In this document: piece by piece, positions 34,446 to 43,430 of the stretch | How the letters are laid out: every line of letters begins with the position of its first letter | Numbering within the stretch: the stretch's first letter is position 1 | Origin: JBFJKD01 sp038106145 | GTDB taxonomy: Bacteria > Pseudomonadota > Gammaproteobacteria > Pseudomonadales > Porticoccaceae | Length of the DNA stretch: 64,000 nt | Direction of reading: 5' to 3' | NCBI GenBank assembly: GCA_038106145.1 | Contig: JAYODD010000002.1 | Coordinates: 168,586-232,585, forward strand | The notes under the pieces: model-generated | The model's input: only the letters and a program-made list of their open reading frames with translations | The model's database searches: none | What the model was told of the DNA's origin: nothing | Program-made: the position numbers and the translations under genes

Positions 34446-35243
34446 TCAATCTGCTTTCAGGTGGCGCAGCAGGTATTCGTCGCAATAACCGTGGGTGTCG
34501 AGCACCAGCCGCTCCTGTAGCAATTGCAACTGGTGCATAAAAAACATGACGCCGATACTAATCACCAAAGCGATCAGGGTTGAATTGAATGCGACGCCCA
34601 GACTGGTGGTAACGCCGACGATATCTCCCTGCACTGCCTTGTGCGCCTGCGCCAGCGCCTCGCCGATGCCGCGCACAGTGCCGATAAAGCCAATCGAGGG
34701 TATCGCCCAGGCGATGTAACGCACCATGGACAGTTCCGAGTCGAGCCGGTTGGACTCGGTATCGCACACTTCGCTAACTGCCTGGGATACATCCTGAATA
34801 CTGCGCGTCGCGCTGAAGCGTCGCAGACCTGCGAGCAGAGCGCGCGGTAACAGATAACTAAGTTGTAGCGGGGGCAACGCCTGAATTGGGCGCGAAAACT
34901 GCCGCGCGTCCTCGGGCAGAATACGGGTACCGTCGGCGACCTGTAACAGCGGTTGCGTCAGTAGCTTGCTCTCCTGTACTGCCCGTTGTGCCTTGAAGCC
35001 CATGATGGCCAGCGCCCATAACATCAATATAAAACAGGACTCCTGTTCGTAATCCTTGATCACCACATAGACTGAGCGTTGCGCAATGTAGGTTTCGCCG
35101 GCGGCTTCGCGGGCCATTTGTTGCGCGATGACGGCATTGGCCTGGGGGCGGACCACAGTGACATAGAAGGTATGCACCACAATGATGGCCAGCATCAGCG
35201 CGATCACCTGATACAAAAATTCTGACGACGCCGGTTTTCGCAT
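34446..35243 (-). CDS. MotA/TolQ/ExbB proton-channel family protein
   Basis: About 265 residues with an N-terminal membrane helix (FLYQVIALMLAIIVVHTFYV), a second hydrophobic stretch near 70-90, and two C-terminal helices with family features: IGFIGTVRGIGEALAQA (the FIGLxGTVxGI block) and TSLGVAFNSTLIALVISIGVMFF with the conserved Thr of the pore. A large cytosolic loop lies between. It should form the proton channel in the inner membrane. ATG 35243 is preferred because AGGA lies seven bases before it; an in-frame ATG at 35258 is also possible. The Asp helices of the two VWA proteins are likely partners. Confidence 0.85.
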   Translation of the reverse strand: MRKPASSEFLYQVIALMLAIIVVHTFYVTVVRPQANAVIAQQMAREAAGETYIAQRSVYVVIKDYEQESCFILMLWALAIMGFKAQRAVQESKLLTQPLLQVADGTRILPEDARQFSRPIQALPPLQLSYLLPRALLAGLRRFSATRSIQDVSQAVSEVCDTESNRLDSELSMVRYIAWAIPSIGFIGTVRGIGEALAQAHKAVQGDIVGVTTSLGVAFNSTLIALVISIGVMFFMHQLQLLQERLVLDTHGYCDEYLLRHLKAD

Positions 35244-35346
35244 GGTAATGTCCTGCATTTATTGGTATGCGGCTGAGGGTGTGTCTGCCGCGTATGCTGA
35301 TACATTGCCGCCGGTTTCGCAATGGTCAATCGGGGCTGTGCGGTAC

Positions 35347-35613
35347 TTAGATATCCGTCGGAAAAGCCACCGAAAAGTCTTCCGATATTTCTTCGCTGGG
35401 CTGGAATTCCATATTGGGGCGCGATGTTTGCGGCGCGGTGGTGGATCGGTCCGCACCAGTTTGTGGTGGTGGCGCATTGTTTTCGACGGTGCTAACCGGT
35501 GCAGTGGGGACTCCCTCGTTATTATTCTCGGCGGGTGGAGCGGCCTGGGTCAGGGCCGCCACGCAGCTCAATATGAACAGTGCTAGTAGCGGACGTCCGC
35601 GATTTTGTGCCAT
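35347..35613 (-). CDS. Small secreted Pro/Asn-rich protein
   Basis: About 88 residues: a clear signal peptide (MAQNRGRPLLALFILSCVAALTQA) followed by a low-complexity Pro-, Thr- and Asn-rich stretch and an acidic C-terminus (FQPSEEISEDFSVAFPTDI). AGGAG lies 11 bases ahead of ATG 35613. Unknown family, likely periplasmic. Its position directly between the channel gene and the PEGA gene makes it a probable component of the same operon. Confidence 0.6.
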   Translation of the reverse strand: MAQNRGRPLLALFILSCVAALTQAAPPAENNNEGVPTAPVSTVENNAPPPQTGADRSTTAPQTSRPNMEFQPSEEISEDFSVAFPTDI

Positions 35614-35634
35614 GGTGTCGGTCACTCCTGGATT

Positions 35635-37719
35635 TTACTCGGCGTAGCGGGCGATGCGAAAACCCACGTCGTCGCGGCTATCGACCCCGTAGTCGCGAAA
35701 CGCCAGGCGCAATTCGGTAATTGAGCTGTGCCGCCAGCTGGGTCCGCGAATCACATGGAATTCACCACTGGCCGGCCCCGGCGGATCCACTTCCGGTTCA
35801 GTGCTGGCACCGATGATAGCGATACCGTAGAAATCGTGGGTCCACTCGGCAACATTGCCGTCCAGATCGTAAAGCCCTTTGGCGTTGGCGCCGAAGGTCC
35901 CTACCTGAGCGGACGCCGCCGCCCCGTCGTGATAGCCGGCGACAATTTGCCCGAGCAGTTTTCCCGCGCTTTGATCTGCGATGTTACTGGCCCGGTCCGG
36001 CGGTGGAAACCCGTCTCCCCAGCCAAACTTGCGCAGAGTACCGTCTCCCGCTACCCGCGCCGCCCACTCCCATTCCGTTTCGGTGGGCAGGCGATACCCG
36101 GTGGAGGAAGGGGTAAAACCCACGATTTTGCCATTTTTTTCCTGGTAGAAAAGTGGTAAACCCTGTTGCTGGCTTAACCAGTTGCAGTAGCGGGCGGCGT
36201 CGTTCCAGCTGACGTTTACCACGGGTTGTTTGGGGGTATCCAGAGTCGTGCCCTGCACATGACTGGAGCTGTGGGTGGGGGCAAATTTTTTAAACTCGCT
36301 GTTGGTCACTTCCCGCACCCCTAAATAAAACGGGCGTTGCAGCGCCACCTTGCGCTGCGCTTCATTGGCCCGTCGACCCTGTTCGCGGCGGGATGCGCCG
36401 GTGGTAAACGACTGCTGCGGTTGAAACAGTTTCAATATCGTCCCCCCCGGTGCGGTGATCTGGCTGTCCAGCGCCGCGCGGCGCGCCTGGTCCGCGGTGA
36501 CCAGTTTAAAACGCACCACCTGCTCCAGTCCCGGTTGCGGTGTCACCTGCCGTTGCTGGCTGAGGTAACCCGCCTTGCGCGCTTCGATGCGATGGGCGCG
36601 GGCGGGCAGTTCCACAGTTTGCCCAACCCGGCCATGGGCGACGCCGTCGATGTAAAGCTGGGCGTCGTCCGGGTCGGCGACGATGCGCAGTGCGGCAAGG
36701 CGCGGCTTAAGGTCGAGCGCCAGAGCCGACTGTTCGCCCGAAGCCAGTGTTACCTTACGTTGCACCGGGTGGTAACCGTCCAGAAACACCTGCACGCTCT
36801 GTTCCCGTCCCGGCGGGACGTCCGCATCCAGCGGTGTACGGCCACGGTATTTGCCATCGACGGTAACGCTGGCGCCGGGGGGATTTGTGGTGATGCTCAA
36901 CACCGCATCCGCGGGCGGCAAGGTAATCAGCGGCTGTTCGAGGGTTTTGCCTACGGGTACGGAGAGCCTTCCGCGCCAGGGTTTATGCCCCGCCAGGGAT
37001 AACATCACTTCCTCACCGCGCGCCAGTATTTCCACGGTGGCGGGGGTGATCCCACGCAGCTCGCCGTCCACCCGGATTTCGGCGCCAGCCGGGCTGGAGG
37101 TCAGCTGTACATGGCCCCACGCCGGTGGCAGGGTCAATATCAGGTGCTGGGTGCGATCCATGCCATCAACGGTTACCGTGGTTTGTGCCGCACTGTAGCG
37201 GGGCGCGATGGCGATCAGCGAATAGGTGCCGGGGCTGATATCGCGCAACTGCAGGGGTGTACCGCCGTGCTCGGTGCCGTCAAAGGTGACAGTCGCGGCG
37301 GCGGGCACGGTGGTGACAACGAGGTGGCCTGGTTTTTTTTGCAACGTAATATTGAACTGTGCGTCCCCGTCGTCGGTCACCGTCAACGCGCCAACGAAGG
37401 GTACGTAACCGGGCGCATCGGCACGCAGCGGGTAAGTGCCGGTGCGCAGCAGATAGTGATTGGCGAGGTGAAAGACCATGCCGTCCACCTGGACCCGGGC
37501 CGTTTCGGGATCGCTATGGATAACAATGGAACGCGCTGTCAGCAGGAACCAGAAAATAACCGCACTGACCAGGGCGCATGCACACAGAAGCGCCACCCCC
37601 GGGTTAAGCGTCCTTCTGCGCCGCTGCCGTGGTCCCTGCAAAGGCTTGAAATCAATGGCTTTGATGACCTCGTCATCGCGCGCCGGATCGGGTGTATCAG
37701 AGTTCGCAGATTGCGCCAT
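35635..37719 (-). CDS. Membrane-anchored PEGA-repeat protein with C-terminal SUMF/FGE-like domain
   Basis: A 694-residue protein. A cytosolic basic N-terminus leads to a membrane helix (about 40-65), then five PEGA-type beta repeats (about 65-410; examples VFDGxxxGxTPL and ASVTVDGKYRGRTPL), then a formylglycine-generating-enzyme-like domain (about 450-694) with LPTETEWEWAARVAG, GLYDLDGNVAEW and a final RGPSWRHS..GFRIAR. The Cys residues used by active FGE are not seen in the last block, so it is probably a binding module. PEGA domains are common in surface-anchored proteins. It follows the TPR gene by one base. Confidence 0.85.
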   Translation of the reverse strand: MAQSANSDTPDPARDDEVIKAIDFKPLQGPRQRRRRTLNPGVALLCACALVSAVIFWFLLTARSIVIHSDPETARVQVDGMVFHLANHYLLRTGTYPLRADAPGYVPFVGALTVTDDGDAQFNITLQKKPGHLVVTTVPAAATVTFDGTEHGGTPLQLRDISPGTYSLIAIAPRYSAAQTTVTVDGMDRTQHLILTLPPAWGHVQLTSSPAGAEIRVDGELRGITPATVEILARGEEVMLSLAGHKPWRGRLSVPVGKTLEQPLITLPPADAVLSITTNPPGASVTVDGKYRGRTPLDADVPPGREQSVQVFLDGYHPVQRKVTLASGEQSALALDLKPRLAALRIVADPDDAQLYIDGVAHGRVGQTVELPARAHRIEARKAGYLSQQRQVTPQPGLEQVVRFKLVTADQARRAALDSQITAPGGTILKLFQPQQSFTTGASRREQGRRANEAQRKVALQRPFYLGVREVTNSEFKKFAPTHSSSHVQGTTLDTPKQPVVNVSWNDAARYCNWLSQQQGLPLFYQEKNGKIVGFTPSSTGYRLPTETEWEWAARVAGDGTLRKFGWGDGFPPPDRASNIADQSAGKLLGQIVAGYHDGAAASAQVGTFGANAKGLYDLDGNVAEWTHDFYGIAIIGASTEPEVDPPGPASGEFHVIRGPSWRHSSITELRLAFRDYGVDSRDDVGFRIARYAE

Positions 37720-39252
37720 TCAGATCGGCTCCTGGCACTGAATTGCAATGGGTGCGGGAACGCCATCGCGGGTGACGGCAAATTCCACACGCACGTCCCG
37801 ATAACCGGGACGGATACCCTGGGCCACGTATCTGCCGGGTTTGAGACGCAGAGTTTTTTCGCGAAATTTTCCCAGGTTACCCACTTTGAACACCACCACC
37901 TCGGTGTGATTGTCCGAGTGCAACGATACCGGTAGCGGAATCGCAGCCAGCTCGAGGGTGCGGGCGAGGGTATCGATTTGACCTTGCAGACGCGGTCCCG
38001 GCGCGATAACGCTACGCGCGTCGGCGAGCAAATCGAGGGCGCGCCGGTAGTCCGCGTCCCCGGCGAGACGCAGTGGGTCGGCGAGAGTTTTTTGCAGCCG
38101 GTTATCGAGAGCGGCGCGGGCGCTGGTGCGGATTTGGCCTACGCGGGCGTCAATCAGGGAGTCGTCGCGGCCGAGAATCCGCCCATAGATTTGTTCGGCA
38201 TCGGCCCATTGTTCCGCCTGTTCCAGTTGCTCGGCCCGAGCAAGTTCCCGCCCCAGCTGATCTTGCGCCAGCTGATTGCGCGCCTGGGCGATGCCCGACA
38301 GGGTTTCCGGCGCATTGGGGCGCAGCGCCGCGGCGCGCTCGAATGCGGTCAGCGCGGCGCGATAATTGCCCCGTTGCAGTTCGGTGTAGCCTGCGCTCAT
38401 GGCAATGCCGAAGTTCTGTTCATCAAGGCGCGTCGCCGTCTCCTGCTGACCGGTCTGCGCGGCGACGTGCAAGGGCTCGATGGCCAGCGCCCGGGCGAAG
38501 GAATCCCGTGCCGCGGCAAGGTGGCCCGCGGACTGTTGCTGTTGGCCCTGAAGGGTGAGGGCGTGCACCTCGGGGAGTAACTCAGCGCGCCGTTTTCCGC
38601 TCAGGGCCTGTTCACGGGTGGAATCGATGGCCAGTATTTTTGTGAAAGCATCCAGAGCGGCACCGTCATCGCCGTTGTTCAATGCCCTGTAGCCGCTGGC
38701 GAGGGTCGCCGCAAGATACGGCTCATAACCCTCCTCTAATACCTGTAGTTGCTCCAGGGCAGCGGCGTACTGCTGTAGTGCCGCAGAGAAATTTTGCTGC
38801 CGGTAGGTCGCATCTCCCCGATGGGCAAGGTCGAGGGCTGCCTGGTAATCGGCCTGCCCCCACAGCTGCACATTTTTGGTTTCCAGCCATTGCTGTTTGT
38901 CGATTATTTGCGCGAGCACATCCTGTGCCGCGCGGCGCGCCTCGGCGCGTTGCGCCTGCGCGTAGGGGGCGTCAACGGTCGCAACGCCGGGGGTGGATGC
39001 GGGGGGCGGTGACGGCGCAACCACGGTCGGTTGAACCAGGTTGGGCAGAATAAAAATAACCGCCAGTACCAATAAACCGCACAGCGTTATCAAAAGCACG
39101 GCGCGATGACGTCGATGCCCGGTGGGGCCAGCGGGCGTGCTCGCGGCCGCGGCTTGCGCGGGTCGCGTCAACGCCACCTGGGCTGGTTCGATGGGCTCTA
39201 AGTTCGCCGGTCCGTGCTCAGGGGCTGTGGGGGGGCTGGAAGGGCGGCTCAT
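37720..39252 (-). CDS. Membrane-anchored TPR protein
   Basis: A 510-residue protein with a cytosolic Pro-rich N-terminus, one membrane helix (AVLLITLCGLLVLAVIFIL at about 50-69) and tetratricopeptide repeats (about 125-400; examples YQAALDLAHRGDATYRQQN, GYTELQRGNYRAALTAFERA and RAEQLEQAEQWADAEQIYGRI). The C-terminal 80 residues (VSLHSDNHTEVVVFKVG..GRYVAQGIRPGYRDVRVEF) resemble a PEGA-like beta domain. It probably scaffolds other periplasmic components. Its stop codon abuts the start of the PEGA-SUMF gene. Confidence 0.83.
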   Translation of the reverse strand: MSRPSSPPTAPEHGPANLEPIEPAQVALTRPAQAAAASTPAGPTGHRRHRAVLLITLCGLLVLAVIFILPNLVQPTVVAPSPPPASTPGVATVDAPYAQAQRAEARRAAQDVLAQIIDKQQWLETKNVQLWGQADYQAALDLAHRGDATYRQQNFSAALQQYAAALEQLQVLEEGYEPYLAATLASGYRALNNGDDGAALDAFTKILAIDSTREQALSGKRRAELLPEVHALTLQGQQQQSAGHLAAARDSFARALAIEPLHVAAQTGQQETATRLDEQNFGIAMSAGYTELQRGNYRAALTAFERAAALRPNAPETLSGIAQARNQLAQDQLGRELARAEQLEQAEQWADAEQIYGRILGRDDSLIDARVGQIRTSARAALDNRLQKTLADPLRLAGDADYRRALDLLADARSVIAPGPRLQGQIDTLARTLELAAIPLPVSLHSDNHTEVVVFKVGNLGKFREKTLRLKPGRYVAQGIRPGYRDVRVEFAVTRDGVPAPIAIQCQEPI

Positions 39253-39283
39253 AGCTAAGGTTGTCAGTCTGGCCGTCGCCAGC

Positions 39284-40462
39284 CTATCCTTCGCCCCGTT
39301 CGAGTGCGTACATTTGGCGCAACAGTTCTTTCCATTGTTGATATTGCGCTTCGACGTTGCCGGTCAGGGTGATGGTGCGGTCTTCCAGTTCGATAACCTG
39401 CGGCTCGATTTCAGCCTCCAGGGACTGCCCCAGCTCCGCCAGGGCCTCGATATGAATTTGCGCCTCGGCGCGCTTGGACAACCCGCTTTTGACCACCATG
39501 GCGCCGGTGCCGATACCGACCGCGCCGGCGGTGCGGGTCGCGCGATTATCGCTGGTTTGCGCGGCAATTCCCGCCAGCACCGCGGCAATGCCGCCCGCGG
39601 TGCGCAGTACCGACTGACGTTTGAGTTCCCGTGCGGCGATTACTTCGTCGTAACTTTGTGCGCGCCAGGTTTGATAGGGTTTTTCCATGCGCTTTGCAAA
39701 AGCGCCATAGTATTCCTGCAGGGTGTCCACGTACAAATAATCCCGTTCCCGCATGCGTTGAATACGGGCCATGGTCGGGTCGTTGGCGGCTGGCAGGCGC
39801 GCTATCTCCAGTATGCCCTTGCGATTGGCGCGGATATGTTCGGCATAGGTTTCCGGGGAAAAATCCCGCGCGAAGCGCAGGGCCGACAGGGTTCTCAGGT
39901 TTGCTACGGCGGTGCCTTCAAGTTCGCGGCGGTGTTCGAGCAGGTCGTTGGAAATACGATTGAACAGGCCCTGAAAAGGATCCCGTTGCAGGCTGCGCCG
40001 CCGCTCGTAGGCGTATTTGCTGGCCTCTTCCTTATAGGTTTTTTTATACCAGTGCGCGCCGCCGGTGTCGGATACTGAGATGGCAATTTCCAGGGTCTCT
40101 CCATCGGATTGTAAAATGGTGCCCTCCACGTAAACATCGGTAACCGTGGTGGTGGACGGAATCATGCGCACCGCGCCCCAGCTGGCACTGCTTTGAATAG
40201 TTTCAGTTAATTGCCGGGCGAGATAGTGTCCCTCGGCCTTGCGTACCTCTGGTAGCAGGGTGTCTTCGTCCCCATTGTCAAGGCCCGGATCAAACGTCAG
40301 TACCCCCACGTCGAGCAGCTGAGCCTCAGCGATTTGTGCCGTTTCCTGATCCAGGGGTGTAAAGGTGGTGGACCTGACGCTATGGCCGCCGCAGGCCGCC
40401 AGCAATGACAGGGACGCGAGCAAGAGCAGTGGCGACAGGCGGGACCAATGGGCCATGCTCAT
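39284..40462 (-). CDS. Lipoprotein, about 392 residues
   Basis: A signal peptide ends in lipobox LAAC (Cys near residue 24). The rest has a beta-rich N-terminal part, a long helical middle (RRRSLQRDPFQGLFNRISNDLLEHR, YAEHIRANRKGILEIARL) and a Gly/Ala-rich stretch (TAGGIAAVLAGIAAQT, TAGAVGIGTGAMVV) that could lie against a membrane. No named family was recognised. The ATG at 40462 overlaps the preceding stop by one base (TGATG), so translation is probably coupled. Confidence 0.72.
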   Translation of the reverse strand: MSMAHWSRLSPLLLLASLSLLAACGGHSVRSTTFTPLDQETAQIAEAQLLDVGVLTFDPGLDNGDEDTLLPEVRKAEGHYLARQLTETIQSSASWGAVRMIPSTTTVTDVYVEGTILQSDGETLEIAISVSDTGGAHWYKKTYKEEASKYAYERRRSLQRDPFQGLFNRISNDLLEHRRELEGTAVANLRTLSALRFARDFSPETYAEHIRANRKGILEIARLPAANDPTMARIQRMRERDYLYVDTLQEYYGAFAKRMEKPYQTWRAQSYDEVIAARELKRQSVLRTAGGIAAVLAGIAAQTSDNRATRTAGAVGIGTGAMVVKSGLSKRAEAQIHIEALAELGQSLEAEIEPQVIELEDRTITLTGNVEAQYQQWKELLRQMYALERGEG

Positions 40463-41217
40463 CAATTCGCCTTTTGCTGATTTTTGTATTTGCGGTATTC
40501 ATCCCAGAGTTTTTCCCGCAATACCGGGTCTTTTTCCTGCATGGCAGCCTCGCGAATTTGTCGCGCGACTATATCATCGTCCTGTCCCCGTGGAATATCG
40601 TCTGGAATTTTACCGCCGCTGCCCGGCATGGCGCCTGCCCCCGCGCTCGCTGTGCTGGTGCTACGACCACTGGACTCGCCGTCGCCGGCGCTGCCGTCGC
40701 CCGCCGATCCGGGGGGTGGGTTACCGTTGGTGCCGTCCGCGCTGAGGTCGCCCTCTTCAAATAAGGGTTGCTCGCCGTCGACGCTCCCATGGCCGTAGCC
40801 ATCGTCGTACCCGTCACCGTCCGCGCCGCTGTCGCCACTGTTTTGAATGGCCTCAATTTGTGCGCCCTGTTCCAGAATCATACCGTCAAATACCGCCAGG
40901 GATTCATCCAGTTGCGCGTCGAGCGCTTCCGCTTGCTCGGCTTCGCTCATTGCCGGTTCGTCCCGGTTATCAGCCGGGAGTGCCGCTGCAGCATCCGCAC
41001 CGCCGGCCTCCTGCGCCGGGCTGCCGGTGTTTTGGGGTTTCGCCTGGGGAGATTCGCCACCGGGGGAGGGTGCAGGCGTCGCGCCGGGCAGGGAACTGGT
41101 GGATTCCTGCGTTGGCGGTTGCGGCGGGGATTGCGACTGTTGGGATTGCGACGCGCTCTGGCAGCCGCCGAGGGTCAGAACCGTAATCGCAAGCGGGCAT
41201 AAATAGCGTAATAACAT
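40462..41217 (-). CDS. Lipoprotein, low-complexity Ser/Gly/Pro-rich
   Basis: About 251 residues. The lipobox is LGGC (Cys near residue 19). Most of the chain is low-complexity: Gln/Ser/Pro at first, then Gly/Asp/Ser, with a helical segment (AEQAEALDAQLDESLAVFDGMILE at about 95-120) and a charged C-terminal helix (MQEKDPVLREKLWDEYRKYKNQQ). It likely tethers a folded C-terminus to the outer membrane through a flexible spacer. ATG 41217 is six bases inside the longest frame, which opens with TTG. Confidence 0.65.
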   Translation of the reverse strand: MLLRYLCPLAITVLTLGGCQSASQSQQSQSPPQPPTQESTSSLPGATPAPSPGGESPQAKPQNTGSPAQEAGGADAAAALPADNRDEPAMSEAEQAEALDAQLDESLAVFDGMILEQGAQIEAIQNSGDSGADGDGYDDGYGHGSVDGEQPLFEEGDLSADGTNGNPPPGSAGDGSAGDGESSGRSTSTASAGAGAMPGSGGKIPDDIPRGQDDDIVARQIREAAMQEKDPVLREKLWDEYRKYKNQQKAN

Positions 41218-41228
41218 CGTCAATCCAG

Positions 41229-42581
41229 TCAGTTCAAAGCGGGGATTTTAATCAACATATCCTGGGTGTCGGTAGCGACCCCATCGACAAAACGCGGCCT
41301 GAAGCGGGCTTTTTTCAGGCGCGACCGGACGGTGCGCCGCAAGCCGACATCGTCTTCCGGAAGGGACGCCACCACTTCCACGTTGCTGGTGGTGCCGGTT
41401 TTCGAGACATCCAGTCTCGCTTCCACATAGGAGTTTCCGGGACTGGTTGCTGCGGTTGTGGCGGCACCGTCCGCCCAGATTGCCGGCAGTAGCTGCGGAG
41501 CGGAGAAAAACTGGTTCGTGATCTTGTCCGGCGCGGCCATTTGCCGCGCCAGTTGCAGTGCCTGTGCGTAGGTGGCCAGCGCTGTTTCGCCCCGGTTAAA
41601 CAGCAAATACCAGTCGCCCAACTCGGTGTAGGCGCGGATTTTCTCTTCTGCGGTGGCGGCGGGTTGCTGTTCCAGGATGGCAATTATTTCTTCGTAGGCA
41701 ACGCGGCCATTGCGATAACTGCTACTGGTAAGCACCTCGCCGCGGGCCGGTAACCCGGCGTTTAGCGGCTCCGTGTTGAAGCGAAAGCGCGAATCGTAGG
41801 CCGAGCGCCAATCGTCGCCCTCGTGTCCGGCAAGAAAAAAGCTGGTTAGCGCCCGCGTGCGCAGCAGTTCAATCCGCGTGGTATAGGGCGCGGCGTTGGT
41901 TTCCGCCAGACCAAGGGCGGCGCCGTTGAGGGTGTGGGACGTGGCCAGGTGGTCGAAAGCTGAATCGCGGGGCTCGAGGGTGTAGGCATTCAGATGCCAG
42001 TGGCTGAGTTCGTTCAGCACCGGAATCAGGCGCGGGTCGTTTTCGCCAAAGCTTTTGACGTGCAGCCACAGTAGATGATGGTAATCGGCGGTGGTGTCCT
42101 CGACCCGGTTAAGGGCGCGGTGACTGTCGATAATCGCCCGCAGCACCGGCGACTGGGCGAGACTGTAGATACCGCTGTTGACGCGGATAATGTGCAGGGC
42201 GCGCCGCAAGGTATCCAGCGCTTTCTGGTGTTGTTGATTTTGCTGCAACGCCAGACCCAGATGGTAGAAGCTTTCCGACAGGGTCGGATTGTAGGGGCTG
42301 AGGGCCTGTTCGGAGTGAATGGCCTGGTAAAATTGGTCCAGAGAGCCTGCTGTGGGCTGCGGCCGTTCGCCTTCGGCCACCTCATCCGAAGGGGGGAGGG
42401 TGTCCGCGGTAGGGTTAGCGTGTTGCGCGGACGGAAGGATTTGCGGATCCGCAGTATCAATGCTGTCAACCTGATCGATGGCAGGGCCATCCTCAACGCC
42501 CAGCGCCATACCGCTCAGGAATACGCCAAGCACCGTGAAGCCCGTGAACCATCGCGCCGTACGGCCCCTCATAATTTCCAT
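41229..42581 (-). CDS. TPR protein with TonB-C-like terminal domain
   Basis: A 450-residue protein with a signal or anchor helix (about 11-30) and TPR-like helices (about 80-370; examples SESFYHLGLALQQNQQHQKALDTL and TELGDWYLLFNRGETALATYAQA). The C-terminal 70 residues (YVEARLDVSKTGTTSNVEVVAS..SRLKKARFRPRFVDGVA) resemble the TonB C-terminal fold. It is the first gene of the 14-kb minus-strand envelope operon, whose promoter must lie in the long gap upstream. A TonB-like end in an operon with an ExbB-like channel and ExbD-like helices is notable. Confidence 0.75.
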   Translation of the reverse strand: MEIMRGRTARWFTGFTVLGVFLSGMALGVEDGPAIDQVDSIDTADPQILPSAQHANPTADTLPPSDEVAEGERPQPTAGSLDQFYQAIHSEQALSPYNPTLSESFYHLGLALQQNQQHQKALDTLRRALHIIRVNSGIYSLAQSPVLRAIIDSHRALNRVEDTTADYHHLLWLHVKSFGENDPRLIPVLNELSHWHLNAYTLEPRDSAFDHLATSHTLNGAALGLAETNAAPYTTRIELLRTRALTSFFLAGHEGDDWRSAYDSRFRFNTEPLNAGLPARGEVLTSSSYRNGRVAYEEIIAILEQQPAATAEEKIRAYTELGDWYLLFNRGETALATYAQALQLARQMAAPDKITNQFFSAPQLLPAIWADGAATTAATSPGNSYVEARLDVSKTGTTSNVEVVASLPEDDVGLRRTVRSRLKKARFRPRFVDGVATDTQDMLIKIPALN

Positions 42582-43430
42582 CCGAATTGTCGTAGTAAGC
42601 TCGTCAAGGCCCGTGCGGGCATTAGAACCTCAGTTGCTGCAAATGTTCCAGTTAGCGATCCTCACTTTGCATATCATACGTTATCGCAAGCGGCTTGCTC
42701 ACAAGTTGCGGTGCGGCTTTTCCCGCAACAAACGTCGGCGAAGGTGGGGTGCGGGCGCTGTGGCATCGAGACCAGCGGCGGGAGTATCGAGCGCCGGCAC
42801 CGGCGGTCAAAAATCAGTCGTCCATCTGCCATCCACGGGGGGGCGGCACCCCGTCCATTGAGAGTGCTGGCTCAGTGGACGCACGACCGAACTTTTAGCG
42901 TCGACAAATCCCTATACTGTGGGTTGAATGTTATCAAATAGTAATATTTCTGCTAGTAAATTGACCAAATGGGGTATGTTAAATGCTGCGGGGGGCCGTA
43001 TAAAACCGTTCAAAACTAAAACAAGCCTGAAAAATCATAGGGTTAATGACTTCGCTCAGTTTTGGCATTAATTATGCATTTCTTTGGTTGGCTTGCGTTC
43101 TATCGGTATGGGAGGCCAGCTAAGTAGACCCCCTCCGAGGGTTTGGGTGTGCCGTGGCATGCGGGCTGCGGGGTTGTCGGGTTGATGGGGAAGTGGCCGA
43201 ATTTTTTCGGTTATTACTGGGGAATCGGCGAAATAAATGCTAGAAGTGCTTTTTTGAGCGACAGGATAAAAATTGGTAGTTACCAATTTATTAAAAATAT
43301 CAGAAAAAAATGGTGTGATCGGCGTGCGTGACGACAACGAGGCGCCCATTGGTGTCCTTTCTAACCGCCTGTTCATCGTCGCCGCTGTAGATACCAATGG
43401 GGCTTATTCACGGGGGGTGCTCTGCTTCAT
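42582..43430. other. Long divergent intergenic region
   Basis: About 850 bases between two divergent operons with no credible gene; the open frames inside lack ribosome sites and recognisable sequence. The right half is AT-rich compared with the flanks (for example 42931-42975 and 43255-43310), which fits promoter DNA for both operons. A perfect 20-base palindrome at 43270-43289 is the main landmark. Confidence 0.6.
43270..43289. promoter_or_regulatory. Perfect 20-bp palindrome, probable operator
   Basis: AAATTGGTA and TACCAATTT are perfect 9-base arms around the centre GT. It lies about 140 bases before the YCF48 start in AT-rich DNA, a usual place for a dimeric repressor or activator site. 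No regulator gene is adjacent, so the binder is unknown. Confidence 0.6.

Noticed and set aside
31012..35243. Zorya-type anti-phage system because of the MotA-like channel
   Set aside because: No OmpA-domain ZorB, no ZorC/ZorD helicase or nuclease, and no defence genes nearby; most partners are lipoproteins and periplasmic scaffolds.
35635..37719. Active formylglycine-generating enzyme
   Set aside because: The catalytic Cys residues are not seen and no sulfatase gene lies in the window.
42075..42941. 288-codon plus-strand frame running from the TPR gene into the intergenic region
   Set aside because: First half is antisense to the TPR protein; the remainder has no domain and ends in AT-rich promoter-like DNA.
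43068..43397. 109-codon minus-strand frame in the divergent gap
   Set aside because: No ribosome site or recognisable sequence; it overlaps the palindrome and promoter-like DNA.
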